Notes under the pieces: generated by a model
Databases searched by the model: none
Told to the model about the DNA's origin: nothing
What the model saw: only the letters and a program-made list of their open reading frames with translations
Made by a program: the position numbers and the translations under genes
Assembly (NCBI GenBank): GCA_900315425.1
Contig: OMZA01000001.1
Span: 184,810 to 248,809, forward strand
Direction: 5' to 3'
From: an uncultured Eubacteriales bacterium
GTDB lineage: Bacteria > Bacillota > Clostridia > Lachnospirales > Lachnospiraceae
DNA: 64,000 bases
In this document: positions 55,157-63,989 of the stretch, piece by piece
Position numbering within the stretch: the first letter of the stretch is position 1
How the letters are laid out: each line of letters starts with the position of its first letter

Positions 55157-57005
55157 AAATCACCTTAAATATATTGGTTTAACAACTGCATTTATTACTA
55201 TGGTTTTAGCTTTTATAGTCGTATTGTATACACAATACGGTTCTACTAGTGCGGCCGAAAATAAGGCAGGAAGTGTAAATGCCAGCTGTGTAAATATCAG
55301 AACAAGTGCCGGAGTTAATGGTAATGCCAACAGGCTTACATTATCCGGAGCGTATGTACAGCTTAATTCAGGAGATAAAGTAACCATCGTTGGGCAGGAA
55401 ACTGCCAGCGATGGTTCATTGTGGTATAAGATAACTTTTACGTATTCCAACACAAGTCTTACAGGATATATAAAATCTGACTACGTAAATGTGCAAGAAG
55501 AATATATATATGATGCAAGTTTTGAAAGCTATTTAACATCCCAGGGATTTCCTGAAAGTTACAAAGATGGCTTACGAGCCTTACATGCAAAATATCCTAA
55601 CTGGGTATTTCAGGCAGATATTATAGATTATACATTTACTGAAGTAGTTGATAATGAGGCATTGTTGGGAAGAAGCTTAGTGCCGGCAACTGCTATAACA
55701 TCATGGAAGTCTACGGATACAGGTGCCTATAATTGGAGTACGGGAGTTTATTCCACATTTGATGGAAACTCTTGGGTTGCAGCCTCAAAGGATGTTTTGG
55801 CATATACATTAGATCCTCGTAATTTTCTTAATGAATCTAATGTATTTATGTTTGAATCTCTAACATATGACACGAGTCTTCATACAGTGGATAAGGTTCA
55901 GAAAATGTTAGAGAAAACTTTCATGTCAGGTACAGAAAGTGGCAGTAACATGACTTATGCCAATATATTTATGGATGCGGCAAAACAGTCGGGAACTAGT
56001 CCATTTCATCTGGTGTCTAGAGTGATTCAAGAAGTTGGTAGTGCAGGAACAACAGGAGGGGTAACAGGTTACTATGCTCCTTCTACGGGAAATGTTTATA
56101 CTAATTTATATAACTTTTATAATATTGGAGCATATTCAGCCCAGGGTAGAGGTGCTATTGAAAATGGATTGATATATGCTTCTAAAACGGATAGTTCTAA
56201 CTTAAGACCATGGAATACAAAGTATAAAGCTATTGTAGGTGGTGCAATCTATATTGGTAAAGGCTTTATAAATGTTGGTCAGGATACTATCTACTATGAA
56301 AAATTTGATTTGGTGGGAACACCATATTCTCATCAGTATATGACAAATATTTTGGCTCCTAGAACAGAGTCTGTAAGAATGTCTAATGCATATACAGATG
56401 ATATGAAAAAAAATACAGCACTTATTTTTAAAATACCGGTGTATAAAAATATGACAGCAGCAGCTTGTAAATGTCCACAGGATAACAGCGCACCTTCAAA
56501 AACGAAGAAGAAAGAGTCTGGAACGTATACATATCAGATAAATGCAAATTCATATGAAATAACCGGCGGAATTAAAACTGATTATGTTGAGCCAACTACA
56601 AAACTTGCTGATTATACAATAGTTGGTAATTATATTAAGAATGTTCAACCTTTAACAACAACAGATACGATTATAAAAAAATGTTCTGAAGCAGGATTAA
56701 ATGTATCAATAGTAGATGCCAGTGGTAATAAGGCAACTGGTATAGTTGGAACAGGTTTTAAAATTATAAATGAAGATAAAGAATATACAGTACTTATATA
56801 TGGTGATGTAAATGGTGACGGAAAGATAACTGTTATGGATATGGTTTATCAGCAAAGGCATATTCTTGGAGTGGAAAAACTTACAGGCGTATACCTAAAA
56901 GCAGCAGATGCCTGCAGAAGTACAGGGAATGGTACTGTAGAGCTATTGGATATGGTCTACGTAAAACGTCATATTTTAGAAATTCTTACGATATCACAGG
57001 AGTAG
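55149..57005 (+). CDS. Secreted glucosaminidase with SH3 domain and C-terminal dockerin-like module
   Basis: A 618-aa secreted protein. A signal/anchor segment (about 8-28) is followed by a bacterial SH3-like domain ('VNIRTSAGVNGN', about 42-118). A beta-N-acetylglucosaminidase domain (GH73/LytB-like, about 120-430) has a likely catalytic Glu295 in 'VIQEVGS', and a linker carries 'ACKCPQD'. Residues 553-610 look like a type I dockerin. A first EF-hand-like loop 'DVNGDGKITVMD' (553-564) is intact and followed by 'MVYQQRHILG'. A second repeat 'STGNGTVELLDMVYVKRHIL' has lost early Ca2+ ligands. By family knowledge the enzyme cuts peptidoglycan glycans, and a dockerin would bind a cohesin. The next gene carries one. 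Confidence 0.88.
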   Translation: MNKNHLKYIGLTTAFITMVLAFIVVLYTQYGSTSAAENKAGSVNASCVNIRTSAGVNGNANRLTLSGAYVQLNSGDKVTIVGQETASDGSLWYKITFTYSNTSLTGYIKSDYVNVQEEYIYDASFESYLTSQGFPESYKDGLRALHAKYPNWVFQADIIDYTFTEVVDNEALLGRSLVPATAITSWKSTDTGAYNWSTGVYSTFDGNSWVAASKDVLAYTLDPRNFLNESNVFMFESLTYDTSLHTVDKVQKMLEKTFMSGTESGSNMTYANIFMDAAKQSGTSPFHLVSRVIQEVGSAGTTGGVTGYYAPSTGNVYTNLYNFYNIGAYSAQGRGAIENGLIYASKTDSSNLRPWNTKYKAIVGGAIYIGKGFINVGQDTIYYEKFDLVGTPYSHQYMTNILAPRTESVRMSNAYTDDMKKNTALIFKIPVYKNMTAAACKCPQDNSAPSKTKKKESGTYTYQINANSYEITGGIKTDYVEPTTKLADYTIVGNYIKNVQPLTTTDTIIKKCSEAGLNVSIVDASGNKATGIVGTGFKIINEDKEYTVLIYGDVNGDGKITVMDMVYQQRHILGVEKLTGVYLKAADACRSTGNGTVELLDMVYVKRHILEILTISQE

Positions 57006-57008
57006 AAA

Positions 57009-58661
57009 ATGGATAGGATGAAAAAAGGTTTTTTAAGTTTATTTATGGTAATGGCATTAGTAATAGTGTTTGCTGGAAATTATGAAAGAAATGTATATGC
57101 TGTGGGAAATGCTAATATAGAAGTTACATCTGCTGAAGGTTCAGTAGGTGATACTGTAACAATAACAGTAAAGGTAACTACTGATGTAGACGGTATGGCT
57201 CATCTTGCTATATCATATGATACAAACTATTTAGAATATTTAAGTGGTGGAGCCAATTCCGGAGTTGCAGGACAGGTAGTTGATATAATTGATGACATAA
57301 AAGCAGGAACACCGGCTGAAACTCAGATTTCTTTTAAATTAAAAAAATCAGGACAGACAGTAGTAAGTGTTGGAGAAACAACACAGGTTTATCCTATCAA
57401 TGCCAGTGATGATGCACCAATGGCTATTACAAAGGTGGATGGAAATGTTACAGCTAATGCAGCAGAGAATGCATCCTCAGACAGTCACCTTTCAGGACTT
57501 ATTGTACAGTCAGTTTCTACAGCAGGTGTTGTCAGTGAAGTTGGACTTACACCGGCATTTTCAGCTGATGTGTATGAGTATACAGCAAGTGTTCCATCAG
57601 ATACAAAGAGTTTAAATGTATCCACAACTTTATCAGACCCTAAGGCTTCTGTAAAAGTTGAAGGTACAAAAATGACAGTGGGCAACAACAAAACAACAGT
57701 TACTGTATCCGCTGTGGATGGAACAACTTCTATTTACACTATATACACAACAGTGCCGGCATCGGAAACTCAGGTAGAGACAGATGCTGCAGGTAATCCT
57801 ATTGAAACAACAGCTCAGGTGGGACCGGATGGAGTAGACAGATCTCCATGGTATGTGGAAGATATCCAAAGATGGATGATAATGGATTTTAATTTGGTAA
57901 CAATTCCAAGTGGATATAAGGAAAATGTAGCTAATTTTAGAGGAAAGAGAATTGCAATCCTTTACAATGAAACTACAGGTATAAAGTTAGTTTGTTTAGC
58001 AGATGATGCCCAGGGAACGAATGCAGATTTATTCTTATTTGGAGAAGGTACAGGTTCAATAAGTCAGAGAGTCAGCATCGATGTGGCTTCAAATGAGTAT
58101 ACAATTTTACCTTTAGAAAATACCTATACAGGTCCGGAAGGATATAAGGAAGTTTCTTTGGATATAGGTGGAAAGGTGGTTCAGGCCTGGATAAAAGAAG
58201 ATGGCAGTGAATTTTACGTTGTATATGCAATGAATTCTAGTGGAGACAAGAATCTTTATGTTTATGATACCGTTGAAAAAACCATGCAGAGATTTGTAGA
58301 TGGAGGAAAAACAGACAATGCCGGTCAGGAACCACAGCAGGACAACGGGGAATATCAAGCTTTACTTAAAAAATACAATAATGCCAAGACGGATTATGAA
58401 GGACAATTAAAGAAACAAAAGAAAAAAATCGTGGGTATAATTATATTTGCAATTCTTGGAATTATTGTAGCACCTTATGTATTTAACAAATATAAAGAGA
58501 AAAATAATAAACACGAAGGTTCTATTAATACTAATCTTTTACAAAGTCACGATGATAAAAAGAAGAATGATAATGTTACTCCAGCATCCATCGTGGAACA
58601 AGTTAAAAAAGAGGAAGAAATAGAATTCATAGATATTGAAAAAAATAAAAAAGATAAGTAA
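57009..58661 (+). CDS. Membrane-anchored surface protein with cohesin-like and cadherin-like domains
   Basis: A 550-aa protein. The signal peptide (to about 31) is followed by a cohesin-like domain (about 34-150) with the pattern 'GDTVTITVKVTTDVDGMAHLAISYD...LEYLS'. A cadherin-like beta-sandwich domain ('LSGLIVQS...YTASVPSD...VKVEGTKMTVG') runs from about 159 to 248. A region of unknown fold from 265 to 440 follows, then a polar linker, one membrane segment (about 473-492) and a charged cytosolic tail of about 58 residues ('EEEIEFIDIEKNKKDK'). It begins 3 bases after the dockerin-bearing glucosaminidase. I infer it holds that enzyme at the membrane, though the cohesin call is by pattern only. 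Confidence 0.75.
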   Translation: MDRMKKGFLSLFMVMALVIVFAGNYERNVYAVGNANIEVTSAEGSVGDTVTITVKVTTDVDGMAHLAISYDTNYLEYLSGGANSGVAGQVVDIIDDIKAGTPAETQISFKLKKSGQTVVSVGETTQVYPINASDDAPMAITKVDGNVTANAAENASSDSHLSGLIVQSVSTAGVVSEVGLTPAFSADVYEYTASVPSDTKSLNVSTTLSDPKASVKVEGTKMTVGNNKTTVTVSAVDGTTSIYTIYTTVPASETQVETDAAGNPIETTAQVGPDGVDRSPWYVEDIQRWMIMDFNLVTIPSGYKENVANFRGKRIAILYNETTGIKLVCLADDAQGTNADLFLFGEGTGSISQRVSIDVASNEYTILPLENTYTGPEGYKEVSLDIGGKVVQAWIKEDGSEFYVVYAMNSSGDKNLYVYDTVEKTMQRFVDGGKTDNAGQEPQQDNGEYQALLKKYNNAKTDYEGQLKKQKKKIVGIIIFAILGIIVAPYVFNKYKEKNNKHEGSINTNLLQSHDDKKKNDNVTPASIVEQVKKEEEIEFIDIEKNKKDK

Positions 58662-58683
58662 TAGAAACTAAGGGTGTGATTAG

Positions 58684-59058
58684 ATGCTTGTAAGAATTGA
58701 TTTTGAAAGCGATGTAGCGTTATATATTCAGTTAAGAGACCAGATTATTATGGGGATAGCTACAGAAACTATAAAAAATGGCGAAAGCTTACCATCTGTA
58801 CGTCAAATGGCAGAAGAGATAGGTATCAACATGCACACTGTAAACAAAACATATGCCCTATTAAGGGAAGAAGGTTTCATAACTCTTGATAGAAGAAATG
58901 GAGCGGTTGTAAAACTTGACGTAGACAAGATAAAAGCTGTGAAATGTCTAAAAGAGGATATGAAAGTAGTTCTTGCAAAAGCAATAGCTAAAAATATTTC
59001 TAAAGAAGAGGCTTTAGAAGTTGTTAATGAGATATATACAGAATATGGTGACTTGTAA
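58684..59058 (+). CDS. GntR-family transcriptional regulator (short, YtrA-like)
   Basis: A 124-aa protein with an N-terminal winged helix typical of the GntR family ('LYIQLRDQIIMGIATETIKNGESLPSVRQMAEEIGINMHTVNKTYALLREEGFI') and a helical tail of about 45 residues. That is too short for a ligand-binding domain, as in the YtrA subfamily. Such regulators often control adjacent transporter or stress genes. Here clpC follows 25 bases later and the cohesin-like gene precedes it by 22 bases. AGGGTG SD. Confidence 0.9.
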   Translation: MLVRIDFESDVALYIQLRDQIIMGIATETIKNGESLPSVRQMAEEIGINMHTVNKTYALLREEGFITLDRRNGAVVKLDVDKIKAVKCLKEDMKVVLAKAIAKNISKEEALEVVNEIYTEYGDL

Positions 59059-59083
59059 AAATTATTAATGAAATGGATACAAT

Positions 59084-61549
59084 ATGGAAAAAGATTTTAC
59101 AGATGAATTAGAAGAAAATATAAGATATGCAAAAGAATTTGCTATAAAACATGACAGAAAAGTATTAAGTTCAGATTGTATGATTATGGGAGTTCTCTTG
59201 TCTGAGTACTCATATAGCTATGTAATACTAGAAAAAAATGGGGTATATTATAGAGATTTACTGAACTTTTATTCCAAAGAAATTAGAAAAGAGTATATAT
59301 ATTCAGAGGATTTAAAAGAGATTTCTCCAAGGATGCAGGAAATATTTGAAAATGCAGAACTGATTGCAGATGCGGCTGGGGCAGACAAGATCAGAACTGA
59401 TCATGTTGTAATGGCAATGCTTTGCAACAAAAACTGTGCAGCTATGAAAATGATTGAAAGAACAGGAATTACAGATGTAAAACCTATCTTAAATGATTTT
59501 CTATATAGATATGATGCCACTGATAAAAAGGATAATGTGGCAGCTGTGGTAAAAAGACTTTCATTAGGCGCGAAGAATGAAGTTGCAGCGGAAAATAATA
59601 CTGCATTTACAGAAAAATATGCTACAGATTTGGTGGAAAAAGCAAGAAGTGGAAAACTCAATAATTTTGTAGGTAGAGAAAGTGAACTTTCAAGAACCAT
59701 ACAGATACTTAGTAGAAGAACAAAGAATAATCCGATATTAGTAGGCGAACCGGGTGTGGGAAAAACGGCTATAGTCGAGGAATTGGCAAAAAGAGTTGCC
59801 AAAGGAAAAGTTCCCGACGCCTTAAAAAATTCAAGAATTCTTTCTTTGGACTTAAGTTCTGTTGTGGCAGGTACCAAGTATCGTGGTGAGTTCGAAGAAA
59901 AAATGAGAAAAATCATTAAAGAGATTCAGGATAATGAAAATGTAATTCTGTTCATTGATGAGATTCATACGATTGTAGGTGCAGGTGGTTCAGAGGGAGC
60001 ATTGGATGCTGCCAATATAATGAAACCGGCATTATCAAGAGGAGATATTAAAGTAATAGGAGCTACCACTAGTGATGAGTATAGAAAATACTTTGAAAAA
60101 AATGGGGCACTAGCTAGGAGATTTCAACCAGTAAAGGTGGAGGAACCTACAAAGAAGGAAGCGTTAGATATTTTAGATGGAATTCGTTCAGAGTACGAGG
60201 ATTTCCACAATGTTTCCATAGAAGCAGATGTTATAGAAGCTGCGGTATCATATTCTGAAAGATATATTGAAGAACGATTTCTTCCGGATAAGGCCATTGA
60301 TCTTATGGATGAGGCTGCCACAAGAGTTAAGTTATCTATAAATCACAGTGATACCAAAGATGATGAAGATTACAAGGAACAAATAAGGGAATACGATGAT
60401 TTAAAGATAGATGCAATAATTTCCGATGATGTTTCTGCATTTAAAAGAATTAGTACAAAAGAAACACAATTTAAAGATAAGATAAAACACACAAAAGAAG
60501 GCATAAAGAAAAAGATAGAACGACCTAAAGTTACAAAGGATGATGTGGCGGTAGTAGTATCTGATTGGACTAAGATTCCGGTTACAAAGATTACTCAGGA
60601 AGAGACGTCAAAGCTCAATGATCTTGAAAGTAGATTAAAGGATAGAATTGTAGGTCAGGATGATGCAGTAAGATTAGTGTCTAATGCAGTTAGAAGAGGA
60701 AGAATAGGACTTAATGAACCAAATAGACCTATAGGCTCATTTTTATTCATGGGTCCAACTGGTGTAGGTAAAACTGAGCTAACTAAAGCATTGGCAGAAG
60801 CTGTGTTTGAAGATGAGAAAAACATCATAAGAATTGATATGTCCGAATATATGGAAAAATTTAGCGTATCAAGACTTATTGGTTCACCTCCGGGATATGT
60901 AGGCTATGAAGAGGGTGGTCAGCTTACAGAAATAGTAAGAAAAAAACCATATTCAGTAATTTTGTTAGACGAAATAGAAAAAGCACATCCGGATGTATAT
61001 AACATTTTACTCCAAATCCTTGATGAAGGTGTCGTAACAGACAGCAACGGTAGAAGAGTAAGCTTTAAAAACACCATAATAATAATGACTTCTAATATAG
61101 GAGCTGAAAAGATTATTAATAATAGAAGTTTAGGATTTGAAATGGAAGAAAATGAAGAAGATAAGTATGAGAAGATGCGAGAAAATGTTATGGATGAGTT
61201 AAAGCATCTTTTTAGACCGGAACTTCTTAACAGAATCGATGAAATTATTGTATTTAGAAGCCTGAACAGAGAAGATATGGGAGGCATTTTAGATATAATG
61301 TTAGATAGAATAATTAATCGAATAGAAAAACAGTTAAATATAAAAATAAATGTTTCACAGAGTGCAAAAAATGTTATAATAGACTCAGGATTTAGTAAAG
61401 ATTACGGAGCAAGACCATTAAAGCGAAAACTGCAGACAGCTGTTGAAGATAAGGTGGCCGAAAAATATTTATCTGGGGAGATACATAGCGGAGATTCAGT
61501 AAGCATTGGTGCAAGTAATAATGAGCTTAAATATACCATAAAAAAATAA
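59084..61549 (+). CDS. clpC: ClpC-type AAA+ unfoldase (Clp protease ATP-binding subunit)
   Basis: An 821-aa protein. A Clp N-terminal domain is followed by a first AAA+ module (Walker A 'GEPGVGKTA' near 220; 'VILFIDEIHT'), a short middle region, and a second AAA+ module (Walker A 'GPTGVGKTE' near 556; 'VILLDEIEKAHPDV'). A LGF tripeptide in 'RSLGFEM' fits the ClpP-docking loop. It unfolds substrates for ClpP degradation. Unlike Bacillus, no ctsR, mcsA or mcsB lies next to it. A short GntR regulator precedes it instead. The middle domain is acidic/basic and somewhat divergent, so ClpC versus a related class is not fully settled. Confidence 0.9.
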   Translation: MEKDFTDELEENIRYAKEFAIKHDRKVLSSDCMIMGVLLSEYSYSYVILEKNGVYYRDLLNFYSKEIRKEYIYSEDLKEISPRMQEIFENAELIADAAGADKIRTDHVVMAMLCNKNCAAMKMIERTGITDVKPILNDFLYRYDATDKKDNVAAVVKRLSLGAKNEVAAENNTAFTEKYATDLVEKARSGKLNNFVGRESELSRTIQILSRRTKNNPILVGEPGVGKTAIVEELAKRVAKGKVPDALKNSRILSLDLSSVVAGTKYRGEFEEKMRKIIKEIQDNENVILFIDEIHTIVGAGGSEGALDAANIMKPALSRGDIKVIGATTSDEYRKYFEKNGALARRFQPVKVEEPTKKEALDILDGIRSEYEDFHNVSIEADVIEAAVSYSERYIEERFLPDKAIDLMDEAATRVKLSINHSDTKDDEDYKEQIREYDDLKIDAIISDDVSAFKRISTKETQFKDKIKHTKEGIKKKIERPKVTKDDVAVVVSDWTKIPVTKITQEETSKLNDLESRLKDRIVGQDDAVRLVSNAVRRGRIGLNEPNRPIGSFLFMGPTGVGKTELTKALAEAVFEDEKNIIRIDMSEYMEKFSVSRLIGSPPGYVGYEEGGQLTEIVRKKPYSVILLDEIEKAHPDVYNILLQILDEGVVTDSNGRRVSFKNTIIIMTSNIGAEKIINNRSLGFEMEENEEDKYEKMRENVMDELKHLFRPELLNRIDEIIVFRSLNREDMGGILDIMLDRIINRIEKQLNIKINVSQSAKNVIIDSGFSKDYGARPLKRKLQTAVEDKVAEKYLSGEIHSGDSVSIGASNNELKYTIKK

Positions 61550-61575
61550 AGCACAACACAGGAGGAATAAAAAGT

Positions 61576-61989
61576 ATGGCTGTAATAAAAGAGTTGTTAA
61601 AGACAGAGGAGGATGGAACACTTAGCTTTGGTAATTATGAATTGCCTACAAAGACAAAACTGGCAGATTATCAATATCAAGGCAATCTCTATAAAGTAAA
61701 AACTTTTAAAGAGATTACAAAACTTGAAAGAGATGGAATGTTTGTATATGAGTCGGTTCCAGGAACAACAGTCCACAACTTTAAAGAAACAGACAGAGAA
61801 GTTACATTTGAGGTTGAGGGAGAAGATGATGCTTCTATTACCATAGAAGCAGAAGATGGAGCGGAATATCGCGTATATGTCAATGGAGCAAGTGTAGGAT
61901 CTGTTGTTGCTAATCTAGGTGGAAAGTTGGTATTAAGCGTAGAAATCAATAAAGGTGAATCAACAGAAGTTAAATTAGTAAAGGAATAA
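61576..61989 (+). CDS. Uncharacterised 137-aa protein between clpC and radA
   Basis: A small acidic protein of beta-rich composition. The N-terminal part ('EDGTLSFGNYELPTKTKLADYQYQGNLYKVKTF') and a C-terminal beta-sandwich-like part ('EYRVYVNGASVGSVVANLGGKLVLSVEI') do not match a family I can name. No signal peptide. CAGGAGGA SD is strong. It lies 3 bases before radA and 26 after clpC, so it is probably co-transcribed with both. Confidence 0.7.
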   Translation: MAVIKELLKTEEDGTLSFGNYELPTKTKLADYQYQGNLYKVKTFKEITKLERDGMFVYESVPGTTVHNFKETDREVTFEVEGEDDASITIEAEDGAEYRVYVNGASVGSVVANLGGKLVLSVEINKGESTEVKLVKE

Positions 61990-61992
61990 TTA

Positions 61993-63360
61993 ATGGCGAC
62001 AAAGGAAAAACAAATTTTTTTCTGCAAAGAATGTGGCTATGAATCTGTTAAGTGGCTGGGACAATGTCCCGGCTGCAAACAGTGGAATACTTTAGTAGAA
62101 GCTACAGCAGTAAAAAAAGGAAATAAAATAGTTCGTGATAAAGCTGCGGCAAAGCCCACCTTACTGTCAGACATTTCGGTGGATTCTCAGGATAGATGGT
62201 CCACTAAAATGAAAGAATTAGACAGGGTATTAGGAGGAGGCATTGTACGTGGCTCTCTTATTTTGGTAGGAGGAGACCCGGGAATCGGTAAATCCACCTT
62301 GTTATTGCAAGTATGTAAAAATTTAAGTGATGATAAAAAAGTTCTTTATATATCAGGAGAAGAATCTTTAAAACAAATAAAACTAAGAGCTATGCGTTTA
62401 GGGGAATTTAAAAACCCGGTTTCAATGTTATGTGAAACGGATCTTGATGTAATAAAAGAAAGTATTAAAGAGTATAAGCCGGATGTTGTAGTTGTAGATT
62501 CAATACAAACCATGTACAACGCAGAAGTAGGCTCTGCTCCAGGCAGTGTCAGTCAGGTAAGGGAATCTACCAATGTTTTGATGCAACTAGCAAAGGGAAT
62601 GCAAATAACCATATTTATAGTAGGACATGTGACTAAAGAAGGCGTAGTGGCTGGACCAAGAGTACTTGAGCATATGGTTGATACTGTGTTGTATTTTGAA
62701 GGAGACAGATATGCATCCTATAGAATACTTCGAGGTGTGAAGAATAGATTTGGTTCCACTAATGAAATAGGTGTGTTTGAAATGAGAGAAACAGGCCTGA
62801 TGGAAGTGTCCAACCCTTCGGAATATATGCTAAGTGGAATGCCGGAAGGTGCGTCAGGTTCAGTTATAGCCTGTTCAATAGAAGGAACAAGACCTATATT
62901 AGTAGAGATACAAGCGTTGGTAAGTAGAACTAATTTTGGAATACCAAGAAGGACAGCTGCAGGAACTGATTATAACAGAGTGAATCTTTTAATGGCTGTG
63001 TTAGAAAAAAGAGCAGGACTGCAGATAGGAGATTGTGATGCCTATGTAAATATAGCTGGTGGAATGAAAATAACTGAGCCGGCAATGGATCTAGGGATAG
63101 TAATGTCAGTGGCTTCCAGTTACAAAAATAAAGTTATAGATAATTCTACCGTTGTATTTGGAGAAGTAGGACTTGCAGGAGAGGTAAGGTCGGTAAGTTT
63201 AGCCAAGGAAAGAATAGCTGAAGCACAAAAGCTGGGATTTAAGAAATGTATAATACCCAAATCATCATTAGAGGCCTTAGATAATAGTTTTGTAAAAAAT
63301 CTAAAAGGAATAGAATTGATAGGAATAAGAAATGTGGCAGAAGCCATAGCATTGATATAA
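61993..63360 (+). CDS. radA: DNA repair protein RadA/Sms
   Basis: A 455-aa branch-migration ATPase of recombination. The N-terminal four-Cys zinc finger 'CKECGYESVKWLGQCPGC', Walker A 'GGDPGIGKST', the RadA-specific 'KNRFGSTNEIGVFEM' and the C-terminal Lon-protease-like domain ('DLGIVMSVASS') are all present. The length is standard. It ends before a hairpin and terminator and the rRNA promoter region. Confidence 0.96.
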   Translation: MATKEKQIFFCKECGYESVKWLGQCPGCKQWNTLVEATAVKKGNKIVRDKAAAKPTLLSDISVDSQDRWSTKMKELDRVLGGGIVRGSLILVGGDPGIGKSTLLLQVCKNLSDDKKVLYISGEESLKQIKLRAMRLGEFKNPVSMLCETDLDVIKESIKEYKPDVVVVDSIQTMYNAEVGSAPGSVSQVRESTNVLMQLAKGMQITIFIVGHVTKEGVVAGPRVLEHMVDTVLYFEGDRYASYRILRGVKNRFGSTNEIGVFEMRETGLMEVSNPSEYMLSGMPEGASGSVIACSIEGTRPILVEIQALVSRTNFGIPRRTAAGTDYNRVNLLMAVLEKRAGLQIGDCDAYVNIAGGMKITEPAMDLGIVMSVASSYKNKVIDNSTVVFGEVGLAGEVRSVSLAKERIAEAQKLGFKKCIIPKSSLEALDNSFVKNLKGIELIGIRNVAEAIALI

Positions 63361-63384
63361 GAAAAATGAATAAAAGAAAAGTAC

Positions 63385-63422
63385 CCATATAGAAAATGTT
63401 AGGGAGGGAATCTTCTATATGG
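63385..63422 (+). other. Stem-loop downstream of radA
   Basis: CCATATAGAA (63385-63394) pairs perfectly with TTCTATATGG (63413-63422) around an 18-base purine-rich loop. There is no T-tract, so it may be a processing or stabilising structure ahead of the true terminator. Confidence 0.5.
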
Positions 63423-63435
63423 ATACTCTATAAAT

Positions 63436-63468
63436 ACGAAAGCTATAGGAGGGCTTTCGTTTTTTTTA
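63436..63468 (+). terminator. Terminator after radA
   Basis: ACGAAAGC / GCTTTCGT 8-bp stem with a 9-base loop, followed by an eight-T run. Confidence 0.85.
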
Positions 63469-63500
63469 GAATCTGCTTCGAACAGATTCCAAAGGAGAAA

Positions 63501-63626
63501 ATGAAAAAGAAAAACATTATCAAAAGCACTAAGCTTTCGATACATTCATATTATAACACATTTTTGAAGAAAATATGTGCTAAATTTGAAAAAGAAGTGA
63601 AAAAATGGATATTTAATTTTGATTGA
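63501..63626 (+). CDS. Possible 41-aa basic peptide
   Basis: ATG 63501 is preceded by AAAGGAG with a short 3-base gap and reads 41 codons to TGA. The peptide is Lys-rich with amphipathic helical character ('MKKKNIIKSTKLS...EKEVKKWIFNF'). It sits between the radA terminator and the rRNA promoters. No family is recognised. The short SD spacing and AT-rich setting make it doubtful. Confidence 0.3.
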   Translation: MKKKNIIKSTKLSIHSYYNTFLKKICAKFEKEVKKWIFNFD

Positions 63627-63690
63627 TAGCTATCAAAAAAATGCATACTTCTAATTATAAAGAAAAACAACAAAAAAAGTAAATTTGTTG

Positions 63691-63719
63691 TTGACAAAAG
63701 TTTTGCTAAGTGATATTAT
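63691..63719 (+). promoter_or_regulatory. rRNA operon promoter P1
   Basis: TTGACA (63691-63696), a 17-base spacer and TATTAT (63714-63719). It has a consensus -35 and near-consensus -10. Confidence 0.75.
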
Positions 63720-63762
63720 AACGAAGTCGCTTGTGAGAGCGATAAAAAAATTGAAAAGGTGC

Positions 63763-63791
63763 TTGACAAGTAACACACATTTTGGTAGAAT
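63763..63791 (+). promoter_or_regulatory. rRNA operon promoter P2
   Basis: TTGACA (63763-63768), a 17-base spacer and TAGAAT (63786-63791). Tandem promoters 72 bases apart are typical of rRNA operons in Firmicutes. Confidence 0.75.
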
Positions 63792-63989
63792 GAATGAGTT
63801 GCTGTTGAACAGCTTCAAAAAAATGAACATTGATAACTAAACAGTAATTAACTAACCATCCCTGAAAATTCTAAATAAATTTTCAGCGAACATCGTTTTT
63901 AAAAACGATTTCCAAAACAGTAAATCTTTTAAATAAGATTAACAGGATGAAGAAAAGCTAGTAGTTTTTCTGAAATCAAGACAAACACT
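63792..63989 (+). other. rRNA operon leader with hairpins
   Basis: About 200 bases without coding potential. They hold GCTGTT-g-AACAGC (63801-63813), the stem CTGAAAATT/AATTTTCAG (63862-63886) and the palindrome ATCGTTTTT/AAAAACGAT (63892-63909). These are candidates for antitermination or RNase III processing structures of the pre-16S transcript. With 63361-63690 (terminator, doubtful peptide, AT-rich spacer) it accounts for the gene-free end of the window. Confidence 0.6.

Noticed and set aside
59401-59916. 171-codon minus-strand frame opposite clpC
   Set aside because: It is a shadow of the AAA+ coding frame, without SD or recognisable domain.
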